DNA from: Anaerolineales bacterium
Lineage (GTDB): Bacteria; Chloroflexota; Anaerolineae; Anaerolineales; UBA11579
Reading direction: 5' to 3'
NCBI GenBank assembly: GCA_019637805.1
Contig: JAHBVB010000001.1
Location: 509,875-573,874 of the forward strand
DNA: 64,000 nt
In this document: positions 15,223 to 23,999 of the stretch, in pieces
Numbering within the stretch: the first letter of the stretch is position 1
Layout: each line of letters opens with the position of its first letter
Position numbers and translations under genes: made by a program
The notes under the pieces: model-generated
The model's input: the letters and a program-made list of their open reading frames with translations, nothing else
The model's database searches: none
Told to the model about the DNA's origin: nothing

Positions 15223-16306
15223 GTTCGCCGCAAAGCTGGGCGTAGTGCAGCGCGTGCTGCCAGGCTACCGAGCCGGCTTCTTTGACCTGCTCGCCGAAAG
15301 CTGTCGCGGCGGACTGGGCGTATTTGCCGGGCAAGCGCGCCCCACAGAGGGCATTGCCCAGGCAAAGCAGCTGGAAAAGGCCCAATGGACGCAGGCCCGC
15401 AACCTGCACTTATTCCACGGTGGGCTGTATCTGTGCTGGCAAGGCGGCCTGCTGGATTGGCTGGAAGCTTGGAACCCGGATGCGCTGGTGGTGGAAGCCA
15501 ACCCGCGCTACCTGAGTACTCCGGCCGCCCTGCGCTGGATGCAGGCCCGCAAGCGTCCCGTGTTGGCCTGGGGGCTGGGCGCACCGCCGCTGGCCGGCCC
15601 TTTGGCCGGGTGGCGTACCGCCCGGCGCAAGCGCTTCCTGGCGCAATTCGATGGCGTGATCGCCTATAGCCAGCAAGGCGCCGCGCAATACCGCGCCCTG
15701 GGGCTGCCCGCAGACAAAATATTCGTAGCACCCAACGCGGCCAGCCGCCGGCCGGCGGGCAAGCTGCCCCAACGACAAAGCCAACAGCCCTTGACCCTGT
15801 TGTACGTGGGCCGGCTGCAGGCCCGCAAGCGCCTGGACGCGCTGCTACGCGCCTGCGCCGGGTTGCCCCAGCAGCCGCGCTTGCTGATCGTGGGCGACGG
15901 GCCAGAACGCGACGCCCTGGAAGCCTTGGCTCGCCAGGTCTACCCGGCCACCGAATTCCGCGGTGCGTTGTACGGCGCTCAACTGGCCGCCGCCTTTGCC
16001 CAAGCCGACCTGTTCGTACTGCCCGGCACCGGCGGCCTGGCCCTGCAGCAAGCCATGAGCCACGGCCTGCCCGTCATCGCCGCTGAAGGCGACGGCAGCC
16101 AGGCAGACATGGTCACCCCGGCCAACGGCTGGCGTCTGCGCCCGGGCGACCAAGCCCACCTGCAAGCCACTCTGGCCGAGGCGCTCAGCCAGCCAGAACG
16201 CCTGCCACGGATGGGCGCCGAGTCCTACCGATTGGTGCAGGAAACCTTCAACCTGGAGAATATGGTGGCCGGTTTTGTAGCGGCGCTGAACGAGGTGGGC
16301 GGCTAA
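15215..16306 (+). CDS. Glycosyltransferase, GT4-like
   Basis: A 363-residue GT-B glycosyltransferase. It starts with MAKFAAKLGVVQRVLPGYRAGFFDLLAE, has LTLLYVGRLQARKRLDALLRACAGL at the beginning of the donor-binding lobe and QADLFVLPGTGGLALQQAMSHGLPVIAAEGDG where the GT4 E-x7-E motif normally lies; the first Glu is replaced by a Gly-Gly/Gln context, so donor binding may differ. ATG 15215 overlaps the previous gene by 8 nt; a much longer upstream frame is a shadow of that gene. The following gene starts immediately after its stop. Confidence 0.85.
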   Translation: MAKFAAKLGVVQRVLPGYRAGFFDLLAESCRGGLGVFAGQARPTEGIAQAKQLEKAQWTQARNLHLFHGGLYLCWQGGLLDWLEAWNPDALVVEANPRYLSTPAALRWMQARKRPVLAWGLGAPPLAGPLAGWRTARRKRFLAQFDGVIAYSQQGAAQYRALGLPADKIFVAPNAASRRPAGKLPQRQSQQPLTLLYVGRLQARKRLDALLRACAGLPQQPRLLIVGDGPERDALEALARQVYPATEFRGALYGAQLAAAFAQADLFVLPGTGGLALQQAMSHGLPVIAAEGDGSQADMVTPANGWRLRPGDQAHLQATLAEALSQPERLPRMGAESYRLVQETFNLENMVAGFVAALNEVGG

Positions 16307-17461
16307 ATGCGCATTTTGTTTGTAGCAGACGGCCGCTCCCCCACGGCGCTGCGCTGGATGGACTACTTCATCCCCCGGCATGAAGTGCACCTGGTGAGTA
16401 CTTTCCCCTGCGAGGCGCTGGCTGGGCTGGCCTCTTTTGAGGTCATCCCCGTGGCATTCAGTGGAGCGATGGCCAAGGACAGCCCCGGCGGGCGCGGCCT
16501 GCGCGCCGCACTGCCCGCTGCCTGGCGGGCGCGGCTGCGCAACTGGCTGGCGCCCGCCACGCTGGGTCAAGCCGCCCAGCGGCTGGACGCCCACATCCGG
16601 CGCATTCAGCCTGACCTGGTGCACGCCATGCGCATCCCCTACGAAGGCATTTTGGCCGCCAAGGCCGCCAGCTCGCCGCTGCTCATCTCGGTATGGGGCA
16701 ACGATTTCACGCTGCATGCCGACAGCAGCCCGCTGCTGGCGACAGCCACACGCCAAGCGCTGGCGGCGGCAGAAGCCCTGCACAGCGACACTCACCTGGA
16801 CCAAGAGCGCGCCCGCGGCTGGGGCTTCAACCCCGAAAAGCCCTGGCTGGTGCTGCCCGGCAACGGCGGCGTGCGCAGTGACATTTTCTATCCAGCTGCC
16901 AAGCCGCCCCGGGAACTGCGCGTGGTGAACCCGCGCGGCATCCGCGCCTATGTACGCAATGACAGCTTCTTCCAGGCCATACCCCCGGTATTGGCCGCCC
17001 TGCCCGACGTGCACTTTGACTGCCCGGGTATGCAGGGTGAAGCTGAGGCCGAGCGCTGGGTACAGCGTCTGGGGCTGGCGGGGCGCGTGCATCTTTTGCC
17101 GCAGCTCTCCGCCGCCCAGTTGGCAGACACTTATCGCGCCGCGCAGGTGATGGCCTCGCCCAGCACGCACGACGGCACGCCCAACAGCCTGCTGGAAGCC
17201 ATGGCCAGCGGCCTGCTGCCGGTGTGCGGCGACCTGCCTTCGATCCGCGAATGGATCGAGCCCGGGCGCAATGGCCTGCTGGTGGACCCGGCGGATGCAC
17301 AGGCCCTGGCCGCCGCGCTGCTGCACGGGTTGAAGGACGCCCAACTGCGCCAGCAGGCGGCCGAGATCAACCAGGAGCTGGTGGCGGAACGCGCCGACTA
17401 CCAAGCCAATATGCTGAGAGCAACCGCGTTTTATGAGGAGATCAGTGGTATTCGCGCTTGA
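16307..17461 (+). CDS. Glycosyltransferase, GT4-like
   Basis: A 384-residue GT-B glycosyltransferase. The N-lobe begins MRILFVADGRSPTALRWMDYF and contains HAMRIPYEGILAAKA and SVWGNDFTLHA; the C-lobe has SPSTHDGTPNSLLEAMASGLLPVCGDLPSIREWI, a full GT4 donor motif (E-x7-E spacing). The ATG abuts the previous stop codon with no gap. Together with the two genes before it, it forms a run of three GT4 enzymes that would add successive sugars to one acceptor. Acceptor and sugars are unknown. Confidence 0.88.
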   Translation: MRILFVADGRSPTALRWMDYFIPRHEVHLVSTFPCEALAGLASFEVIPVAFSGAMAKDSPGGRGLRAALPAAWRARLRNWLAPATLGQAAQRLDAHIRRIQPDLVHAMRIPYEGILAAKAASSPLLISVWGNDFTLHADSSPLLATATRQALAAAEALHSDTHLDQERARGWGFNPEKPWLVLPGNGGVRSDIFYPAAKPPRELRVVNPRGIRAYVRNDSFFQAIPPVLAALPDVHFDCPGMQGEAEAERWVQRLGLAGRVHLLPQLSAAQLADTYRAAQVMASPSTHDGTPNSLLEAMASGLLPVCGDLPSIREWIEPGRNGLLVDPADAQALAAALLHGLKDAQLRQQAAEINQELVAERADYQANMLRATAFYEEISGIRA

Positions 17462-17972
17462 GCATCTCGACAGGCATACCCGCCTCCTGATGCTGGCGGA
17501 ACTGGATGACGACCTGGCCGCTCAGCGAGAGTACCTTGACCCCCGTTTGGCGGACGGGGCCGCGCCAAGCTATCTCGGCCTGCTGCGAGCCGCGCTGCAA
17601 GATGGCACGCCGGAAAGCTTCAGTGAGGCGCTGGCGGGCAGCGCTCTGCTGCGCAGCCACGAAGAACGCAGGCTGCCGGGCGGCGAGCTGATCACCGCCA
17701 AAGTGCCGCATACGGCCGCCCAAACCATCGCCGAAGGCGAGTTCAACCGCTATTACATGCGCGCGGTTTGCCGGCTGGCCCTGCAAGGCGAGGGCGTGGT
17801 TGAGGTGTATCGAGCCAAACCGGTCAGCAAGCCCCGGCCGGAAGAGGGAGCTGCGCGGCGGGATGCCGCACAGCTGCTGGAAGACTTGCGCACCAGCAAT
17901 ATCAGCGTCAGCGGCTCATTCCCCGGCCCCAATTCCGGGCGCAGCCTGCGCTTGCCGCCAGCCGGACGTTAG
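17433..17972 (+). CDS. Unknown protein at the end of the glycosyltransferase cluster
   Basis: A 179-residue protein of no recognised family, mostly helical in its first 120 residues (RHTRLLMLAELDDDLAAQREYLDPRLAD, FNRYYMRAVCRLALQG), ending in a basic Pro/Arg/Gly-rich tail. It overlaps the preceding glycosyltransferase gene by 29 nt from ATG 17433; GTG 17445 would shorten the overlap. It converges with chaB, and the stop codons overlap by a few bases. There are no membrane segments or signal peptide. The role is unknown. Confidence 0.6.
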   Translation: MRRSVVFALEHLDRHTRLLMLAELDDDLAAQREYLDPRLADGAAPSYLGLLRAALQDGTPESFSEALAGSALLRSHEERRLPGGELITAKVPHTAAQTIAEGEFNRYYMRAVCRLALQGEGVVEVYRAKPVSKPRPEEGAARRDAAQLLEDLRTSNISVSGSFPGPNSGRSLRLPPAGR

Positions 17973-18175
17973 TCCAGCTTCTTCCAATCACCATCCGCGT
18001 CCTTCTGATAGCCGGCCTTCTTGACCGCCGACCAGGCCACGCGGTGGGCGCGCTCTTCATCCTGGTCGTACTGCTCCCAGGCGGAGTTGTAAGCTTCTTT
18101 GTAGATGCGCTTGGCGTGCTTGGGCAGGTTGTTTTTCACCCCCTTGGGCAATTGCGCGATCGTCTTATAAGGCAT
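17969..18175 (-). CDS. chaB: ChaB family protein
   Basis: A 68-residue protein matching ChaB throughout: PYKTIAQLPKGVKNNLPKHAKRIYKEAYNSAWEQY and EERAHRVAWSAVKKAGYQKDADGDWKK. In E. coli ChaB is a putative regulator of the ChaA cation antiporter and small ChaB proteins are often stress related; the mechanism is unclear. ATG 18175 is chosen because GGAGG lies 5 nt upstream; an upstream ATG at 18187 would place the Shine-Dalgarno sequence inside the gene. No chaA is nearby. Confidence 0.92.
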   Translation of the reverse strand: MPYKTIAQLPKGVKNNLPKHAKRIYKEAYNSAWEQYDQDEERAHRVAWSAVKKAGYQKDADGDWKKLD

Positions 18176-18240
18176 ACATACCTCCATTCAAGACAACGCA
18201 TCAGACGAGCGGGCATTATCCGCTTGGGTGAGTGCAGGTT

Positions 18241-18272
18241 AAAAACAAAAAGGCGGGCCGATGGCCCGCCTA
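18241..18272 (-). terminator. Terminator of the DUF4126 gene
   Basis: Stem GGCGGGCC-GAT-GGCCCGCC (18252-18270), followed on the minus strand by a long T-run (18241-18251). Confidence 0.85.
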
Positions 18273-18294
18273 TTGTTGTCTGCCTATGCAAAGG

Positions 18295-18864
18295 TTAAGC
18301 TGTGGCTTGCGGCTTGAATGGGCGGTTCTTCCACCACAGGAAAGCCAGGAACATGAAGATCACCAGCAACACGATGACCAGCGGCACCAGGATGGCCAGG
18401 ATGGCTGAAACCAGCACGACGACATCTTCCACCAGGCTGACAAGCCAGTTGCCCGTGCCCAGGGTGCTGGCGGTGACGGCTGGGCGTGCCGCAGTCTTGA
18501 CCGCATGTACACCGCCCGCCAGGAACAAGCCGGCGATCAGGGCCAGGATGGGGTGCAGTTCACCGACCGCGCCGGAACTGGAGGCGAACAGAATGGCGCC
18601 AGCCGCCGGGCGACCGACCGACTGCAACACATCGTTGACCGTGTCCACGGCCGGGATCTTGTCCACCGTGATCTCGATCACCACCAAAACCGCCAACACA
18701 CCGATCACCCACCAGTTGGTCATCAGATCCCAGGGCTGGTTGAGCTTGATCAGAGTGGTGTATTTGGCAGTCAGCGCCACAATCAACAGCGGCAAATACG
18801 CATTCAGGCCTGCCGAAGACGACAGGCCAAAAGCGGTGCCAATGTTGGTCAAGATTTCGATCAT
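18295..18864 (-). CDS. DUF4126 family membrane protein
   Basis: A 189-residue protein with about five hydrophobic segments. The opening GLSSSAGLNAYLPLLIVALTAKY and the GGVHAVKTAARPAVTASTLGTGNWLVSLVEDVVVL segment are characteristic of DUF4126, a widespread but uncharacterised membrane family. Residues 62-75 (VIEITVDKIPAVDT) carry the charged motif conserved in the family. It has its own terminator and a GGAGA-type ribosome site before the ATG, so it is probably a single-gene unit. No function can be assigned. Confidence 0.85.
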   Translation of the reverse strand: MIEILTNIGTAFGLSSSAGLNAYLPLLIVALTAKYTTLIKLNQPWDLMTNWWVIGVLAVLVVIEITVDKIPAVDTVNDVLQSVGRPAAGAILFASSSGAVGELHPILALIAGLFLAGGVHAVKTAARPAVTASTLGTGNWLVSLVEDVVVLVSAILAILVPLVIVLLVIFMFLAFLWWKNRPFKPQATA

Positions 18865-18975
18865 TTAATTTAACTCTCCTCTGTCACCAATAAGTACAGC
18901 AACAATGTTAACCCTTATACGAGGGGAATCGTTATTGGGTTACAGGAATCATACGCATCGTTAAGACGCCTTTAA

Positions 18976-19004
18976 AAGCAAAGCGGGCCTTGCGGCCCGT
19001 TTTG
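18976..19004 (-). terminator. Terminator of the lpd operon
   Basis: Stem CGGGCC-TTGC-GGCCCG (18984-18999) with A/T flanks that extend pairing; on the minus strand it follows the lpd stop codon by a few bases and is followed by TTTGCTTTT. Confidence 0.8.
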
Positions 19005-19006
19005 AA

Positions 19007-20404
19007 TTACATGTGGATGGCTTCGCCTTCCGCGGCGTGGGCCACTTCCATCAGCACTTCCGAGAGGCTGGGGTGGGCATGCACGTTGCGGGCGATCTCA
19101 GCGGCGGTCAGCTCGGCCATCTGGGCGATGGTCAGCTCCGGCAGCAGTTCGGTGACCTCGGGGCCGATCATGTGGGCGCCCAGGATCTCACCATAGCGGG
19201 CATCGGTGACCAGCTTGACCCAGCCGCCGTAGTCCGCCAAACCCAGCGCCTTGCCGTTCGCCTGGAAGTTGAACTTGGAGACCTTGACCTCGTAGCCGGC
19301 TTCTTTGGCCTGCGCCTCGGTGAAGCCGAAGGAGGCCACCTGTGGATGGCAATAAGTCGCCCGCGGCATCATGCGATAGTCCAGGGTGACGGTTTCCACG
19401 CCGGCGATGTTCTCGGCGCAGATGATGCCCATGGCGGAACCGACATGGGCCAGCATCAGCTTGGCGGTCACATCGCCCACGGCCCAGATGCCGGCCACGT
19501 TGGTGGCCATGCGCTCGTCGATGAGGATCTCGCCGCGCTGGCCCAGCTTGACGCCGGCCGCCTCCAGCCCCAGGTCAGCAGTGTTGGGGCGGAAGCCAAT
19601 CGCCAGCAGGATCTGCTCAGCTTCGATGGTTTCCTGGCCGTCCTTGCCTGAAACAGTAACCTTGACCTTGGATTTGGTCTTCTCGACCTTCTCCAGCTTG
19701 GTGCTGGTTTTGACGTTGATGCCGTTCTTGGTCATGGCCTTGGCCAGCTCTTTGCTGACCTCTTCGTCCTCCAGCGGGGCGATGCGGTCCAGCATCTCCA
19801 CCAGGGTCACCTGGCTGCCGTAAGCGCTCCAGACCGTGGCGAACTCCAGGCCGATGGCGCCGCCGCCAACGATCACAACCGATTTGGGCAGGGTTTCCTG
19901 CAGGATGGCGGGCCAATAGGTCAGGATCTGCTTGCCGTCCGCCTCCACCCCGGGCACGCTCATGGCGGTGGCTCCGGTGGCGATCACAATATCTTTGGCT
20001 TTGTGGCTTTCGGCGGCGCCCTTCTTGGGGGTCACTTCCACCGTGTCCTTGGCGGTCAGTTTGGCCGTCCCCCAAATCACATCGATCTTGTTCTTCTTCA
20101 TCAAAAAGTCGATGCCTTTGACCAGTCGTTCAGAGACCTGGCGGCTGCGCTTGACCGCCGCGCCGTAATCCACTTTGAGATTGGTGAAGCTGAAGCCAAA
20201 TTCCTCGCCCTTGGTGCGCAGGGTATGGGCCACTTCGGCGTTCTTAAGCAGCGCTTTGGAGGGGATACAGCCTACGTTCAAGCAAATGCCGCCGAGGAAT
20301 TCCTTGTCCACGATGGCGACTTTCTTACCCAACTGGGCGGCACGGATGGCGGCCACATAACCGCCGGGGCCGGCCCCGATCACAATCACGTCGTAATTTG
20401 CCAT
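19007..20404 (-). CDS. lpdA: Dihydrolipoyl dehydrogenase (E3)
   Basis: A 465-residue FAD disulfide oxidoreductase that reoxidises dihydrolipoamide on the E2 subunit, making NADH. FAD-binding GAGPGGYVAAIRAAQLG at the N-terminus, redox pair CLNVGC (residues 41-46), NAD-binding GGGAIGLEFATVW, second FAD motif GIWAVGDV, and the C-terminal catalytic HAHPSLSEVLMEVA (His-x-His-Pro..Glu). Length is normal. It lies 31 nt after the E2 gene, forming the end of a three-gene operon that terminates at the following hairpin. The E1 subunits are not in the window. Confidence 0.96.
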   Translation of the reverse strand: MANYDVIVIGAGPGGYVAAIRAAQLGKKVAIVDKEFLGGICLNVGCIPSKALLKNAEVAHTLRTKGEEFGFSFTNLKVDYGAAVKRSRQVSERLVKGIDFLMKKNKIDVIWGTAKLTAKDTVEVTPKKGAAESHKAKDIVIATGATAMSVPGVEADGKQILTYWPAILQETLPKSVVIVGGGAIGLEFATVWSAYGSQVTLVEMLDRIAPLEDEEVSKELAKAMTKNGINVKTSTKLEKVEKTKSKVKVTVSGKDGQETIEAEQILLAIGFRPNTADLGLEAAGVKLGQRGEILIDERMATNVAGIWAVGDVTAKLMLAHVGSAMGIICAENIAGVETVTLDYRMMPRATYCHPQVASFGFTEAQAKEAGYEVKVSKFNFQANGKALGLADYGGWVKLVTDARYGEILGAHMIGPEVTELLPELTIAQMAELTAAEIARNVHAHPSLSEVLMEVAHAAEGEAIHM

Positions 20405-20435
20405 GTCTTATCCTCTTTGTGTTTCCCAGGGCCGT

Positions 20436-21911
20436 CTAGGCCCAGTTCTCCAGCGTATATTTGAACGTGCCTAGGAAATAGTCCGCCACCGCGCCGTCCA
20501 GAATGCGATGGTCAAAGGTCAAGCTGATGTACATCATCGGCCGGATGGCGATGGCGTCGTGGATCACCTTAACGCGCTTCTCGATAGCGCCGGTGCCTAT
20601 GATAGCGCACTGCGGTTGGTTGATGATCGGCGTGGCGAACAGCGAACCACTGGTGCCGTGGTTGGTCAGAGTGACCGTGCCATCTTTGACCTCGTCGGTC
20701 TTGAGCTGCTTGCCGCGCGCCCGGCCGGAAAGATCGTTGACCGCACGAGCCAGTTCCACCAGGTTCAGCGCGCCGGCGTTCTTGATCACGGGCACGATCA
20801 GCCCGTCCGGTTCCAGCGCCGTGGCCACGCCAACGTTGATCTGGCCGTGCACGGCGATGCCCTCGTCCGTCCAGGAGGAATTGACGATGGGGTAAGCCTT
20901 GCACGCGGCCACGATGGCGGCCACCAGGTAGGCGGTGAAGGTCAGGTTAACGCCCTGCTGGGCGAAGGCGGCCTTGTTGGCGGCCCGGTGAGCAGTTACC
21001 GTGCTCATGTCGGCTTCCATCACCGTGGTGACGTGCGGCGAGGTGTGCTTGCTGCGCACCATGTGCTCGGCGATGGCCTTGCGCACCGGGTTGAGCTTCA
21101 TTACGCTGCCCGGCACGGCATCCGGGAAGGCCGGCGGGAACGGCGTCTTTGCGGGCGCTAAAGGCGCCGGCGGCGGAACGCGCAGCACGGCCCCGCCGCC
21201 GGCAATGGCGGCTTCCACATCCGCCTTGGTGACCCGGCCGCCCAGGCCGCTGCCGGGGATGCGGGTCAGGTCCAGGCTGTGCTCGGCGGCCAACTTCTTG
21301 ACCACCGGCGATAGGAACGTGGCCATGTTCTGGCCATCGGATTTCGGCAGGGCAGCTGTGGCGGTCGCCGCGGCGACCGCGCCGCCAGACGCGTAGGCCA
21401 GCACGTCGGCTTTGGTGATGCGCCCGCCCGGCCCGCTGCCGCGCAGCCCGGCCAGGTCCAGGCCGTGCTCGGCGGCGATGCGCGCCACCAGCGGCGAAAT
21501 GGGGCCGGGGCCGCCATTGTGCGCGACGATTGGCGCAGGGGCCGCCGGGATGGGCTGCGGAGCGGGCGCAGGAGGCAGGGGTGCGGGAGATGGGGCGGCA
21601 GCCGCCTTAGGTGTGGCAGCTGGCGGCGCTTTGGCCGCAGGGGCAGGAGCCTCGCCGCCCTCCAGCGCTTCGCCCGGCTGGCCGATCCAGGCCAGCACGG
21701 CGTTCACCGGAGCGGTAGCGCCTTCGTCCACCACCACCTTCAGAACCGTGCCGCTGACCGGGCTGGGGATCTCGGTGTCCACCTTGTCGGTGTTGACTTC
21801 CACCAGCGGATCGTACTCTTTGACCTCGTCGCCCTCGCGTTTGAGCCAGCGGGTCACGGTGGCCTCGATCACGCCTTCGCCCATTTGCGGCAGGGTCACT
21901 TTAACAGCCAT
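20436..21911 (-). CDS. Dihydrolipoamide acyltransferase (E2) with two peripheral-subunit-binding domains
   Basis: A 491-residue E2 core subunit of a 2-oxoacid dehydrogenase complex. Domains: lipoyl domain 1-77 with the lipoylated lysine K43 in NTDKVDTE; Ala/Pro linker; a first E3-binding domain at 138-174 (SPLVARIAAEHGLDLAGLRGSGPGG); a second at 199-236 (SPVVKKLAAEHSLDLTRIPGSGLGG); catalytic domain from about 265, with DHRILDG near the end. Two PSBDs in tandem are unusual since most E2s have one. Whether the substrate is pyruvate, 2-oxoglutarate or a branched-chain 2-oxoacid cannot be told from this sequence. It shares the operon with E3 and an HdrD-like protein. Confidence 0.9.
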   Translation of the reverse strand: MAVKVTLPQMGEGVIEATVTRWLKREGDEVKEYDPLVEVNTDKVDTEIPSPVSGTVLKVVVDEGATAPVNAVLAWIGQPGEALEGGEAPAPAAKAPPAATPKAAAAPSPAPLPPAPAPQPIPAAPAPIVAHNGGPGPISPLVARIAAEHGLDLAGLRGSGPGGRITKADVLAYASGGAVAAATATAALPKSDGQNMATFLSPVVKKLAAEHSLDLTRIPGSGLGGRVTKADVEAAIAGGGAVLRVPPPAPLAPAKTPFPPAFPDAVPGSVMKLNPVRKAIAEHMVRSKHTSPHVTTVMEADMSTVTAHRAANKAAFAQQGVNLTFTAYLVAAIVAACKAYPIVNSSWTDEGIAVHGQINVGVATALEPDGLIVPVIKNAGALNLVELARAVNDLSGRARGKQLKTDEVKDGTVTLTNHGTSGSLFATPIINQPQCAIIGTGAIEKRVKVIHDAIAIRPMMYISLTFDHRILDGAVADYFLGTFKYTLENWA

Positions 21912-21925
21912 GCATCACCCTCCGG

Positions 21926-23965
21926 TTAGCTCTTCTCAAACAGTCCGTCGGCAATAATTTCGACCACGTCACGCACCAGCAGGTTGGGCGCCTCAGCCTT
22001 GGCGGCATCACTGAGCATCACCATGCAGAAGGGGCAGCCCACCGCCAGGGTTTGGGCGCCGACCTCTTGGGCCTGGCGGATGCGCTCGCTGCTCACCCGG
22101 CTGGTGCCGTGCTCTTCTTCCTTCCACATCTGGGCGCCGCCGGCGCCGCAGCAGAAGGATTGCTTGCCATGCTTGACCATCTCAACCAGGTCCACATCCA
22201 CGGCATTCAGCACATTGCGCGGCTCCACCACCACGCCGTTCTGGCGACCCAGATAGCAGGGGTCGTGCAGGGCCATTTGGGTGGCGGGACCGGCTTTGAC
22301 CTCAAGCCGGCCATTTTTGATCAGCTCATCAATGAATTCGGTGTGGTGTACCACCTCGTAATTGCCGCCGAACTGCGGGTACTCGTTGGCCAGGGTGTGC
22401 AGGCAGTGCGGGCAGGTGGTCAGGATGCGCTTGGGCGCCACCGCGTTCAGCATTTCTACGTTGGCGTTGGCTAGTTCATTGAACAGGAACTCGTTGCCGG
22501 CGCGGCGGGCCGAGTCGCCGGTGCATTGTTCCTGGTTGCCCAGCACGGCGTAACTGACGCCGGCGGCTTCCAGGATCTGCACCATAGCCTGGGCCGTCTT
22601 CTGGGCGCGCGCATCGGTGGAGGGGGCACAACCCACCCACCACAGCAATTCGGGCTCGGCATTCTGTTCCACCGTGGGCACATTCAAGCCTTCGGCCCAC
22701 TTCATGCGCTCGCTGGGCGGCACGTTCCACGGGTTAACGCTGCGCTCCATGCCGCGGAAAGCCACCTGCCAGGGTTCAGGGGCCTTGTTCTCCATCAGCA
22801 CCATGCTGCGGCGGATGTCCATGATGTCGCGCATCGGGTCATTGCCCACCGGGCAAATGTCGGTGCAGGCGCCGCAGGCGGTGCAGGCCAGCACGGCTTC
22901 CTCGGTGATCGCAAATTCCAGCAGGGTCTTGGTGCTGGCCTCGCTGTTGGCCAGGCGGGCGCCTTCTTCATTGATGAAATAGCGCTTATTGACCTCCAGC
23001 GCCGCCGGGGAAAGCACCTTGCCGGTGGTGTAGGCCGGGCAGGCATCCTGACAGCGGTTGCACATGATGCAGGCATAGGCATCCATGATCTGGTGCCAGG
23101 CAAAGTCTTCCAGGCGGGCCGCGCCAAACTGCTCAATAGACGGGTCGTCGAAGTTGAGCTTCTCCAGCTGACCGGGCGAGGGACGTTCCGGGCGCAGCAG
23201 GAAATTCAGCGGAGCCATGAAGATGTGGATGTGCTTGGAATACAGGAAATACGGGAAGAAGGCCATGATCAGGCCGATGGCCAGCCAAAAGCCGACATGC
23301 TCGCCCACCACCAGCGCGGCCGGCGACCAGCCGGCCCACAGCCCCGCCGCAGCGCTGGCCAGCGGCTGCCAGGGGTCGGCGCCGTGCAGGGCCAGCTTAA
23401 AGCTGGCCGCCAGCAGGCGGCCGCCCAAGTGCAATACGATGAACAAGCCCACGATCAGCGAATCACGAGCGATGCCTTCACGCGCCTTGGGGTGCACCAG
23501 CGTGCTCTCACGGATACGCAGGGCCGGGGTGCGCAGCACAAAGCGGCGGGCCAGCAAAGCGAGCATGCCGGCGATGCCGGTGACGGTCAGCCCATCCGCC
23601 AACAGGCGGTACACGTTGCCCAGTCCACCTTCTCCCAAGAAAACGAAGTTAGGGACAAAAGCTTCCAGGACGTCGCCAATGTTGACCAGCAGGTAGAACA
23701 TGAAGGCCCAGACCACCATGGCGTGCAGCAGGCTGGCCAGCAGGCGTTTACGCCAGGTGGGAGTGAGCGCCACGGTCTTGACGCCCACTTCCAGCAGGCG
23801 CTTAGGGATCAGTTTCCAGTCCGGTTTGCCGTGGCCGCGGCCGATGATGCGCACAATGCGCTGCACAGCCCGAGCCACCAGCGCCAGGGTGGTGAGGGCC
23901 GCCAAAACAAAGACGATTTTTTCAATTAAGGTCAGCATGGCGGGGTTTAAAATCGAGTTTACCAT
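21926..23965 (-). CDS. Membrane-bound HdrD/GlpC-like Fe-S oxidoreductase
   Basis: A 679-residue protein. The N-terminal third holds about six membrane segments of the NarI/HdrE type; the middle has two 4Fe-4S motifs, CIMCNRCQDACP and CTACGACTDICPVG; the C-terminal half has two CCG domains (with LLWWVGCAPS, CPHCLHTLANEY and FCCGAGGAQMWKEE). This HdrED-like fusion moves electrons between the membrane quinone pool and a thiol/disulfide or other soluble partner. It is encoded just before E2 and E3, and could feed electrons from the dihydrolipoyl system or simply be co-expressed with it. An alternative start is ATG 23938; there is no convincing Shine-Dalgarno for either. Confidence 0.85.
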   Translation of the reverse strand: MVNSILNPAMLTLIEKIVFVLAALTTLALVARAVQRIVRIIGRGHGKPDWKLIPKRLLEVGVKTVALTPTWRKRLLASLLHAMVVWAFMFYLLVNIGDVLEAFVPNFVFLGEGGLGNVYRLLADGLTVTGIAGMLALLARRFVLRTPALRIRESTLVHPKAREGIARDSLIVGLFIVLHLGGRLLAASFKLALHGADPWQPLASAAAGLWAGWSPAALVVGEHVGFWLAIGLIMAFFPYFLYSKHIHIFMAPLNFLLRPERPSPGQLEKLNFDDPSIEQFGAARLEDFAWHQIMDAYACIMCNRCQDACPAYTTGKVLSPAALEVNKRYFINEEGARLANSEASTKTLLEFAITEEAVLACTACGACTDICPVGNDPMRDIMDIRRSMVLMENKAPEPWQVAFRGMERSVNPWNVPPSERMKWAEGLNVPTVEQNAEPELLWWVGCAPSTDARAQKTAQAMVQILEAAGVSYAVLGNQEQCTGDSARRAGNEFLFNELANANVEMLNAVAPKRILTTCPHCLHTLANEYPQFGGNYEVVHHTEFIDELIKNGRLEVKAGPATQMALHDPCYLGRQNGVVVEPRNVLNAVDVDLVEMVKHGKQSFCCGAGGAQMWKEEEHGTSRVSSERIRQAQEVGAQTLAVGCPFCMVMLSDAAKAEAPNLLVRDVVEIIADGLFEKS

Positions 23966-23970
23966 AGACG

Positions 23971-23997
23971 AAAACAGCGGCCTGAGGCCGCTGTTTT
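23971..23997 (-). terminator. Terminator of the L,D-transpeptidase gene
   Basis: Perfect 12-bp stem AAAACAGCGGCC / GGCCGCTGTTTT with a TGA loop. It separates the transpeptidase gene from the Fe-S gene on the minus strand. Confidence 0.85.
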
Positions 23998-23999
23998 AG

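Noticed and set aside
15845-17404. 519-codon open frame on the minus strand across two glycosyltransferase genes
   Set aside because: It is antisense to two well-supported genes, has no family match and is a product of the high GC content.
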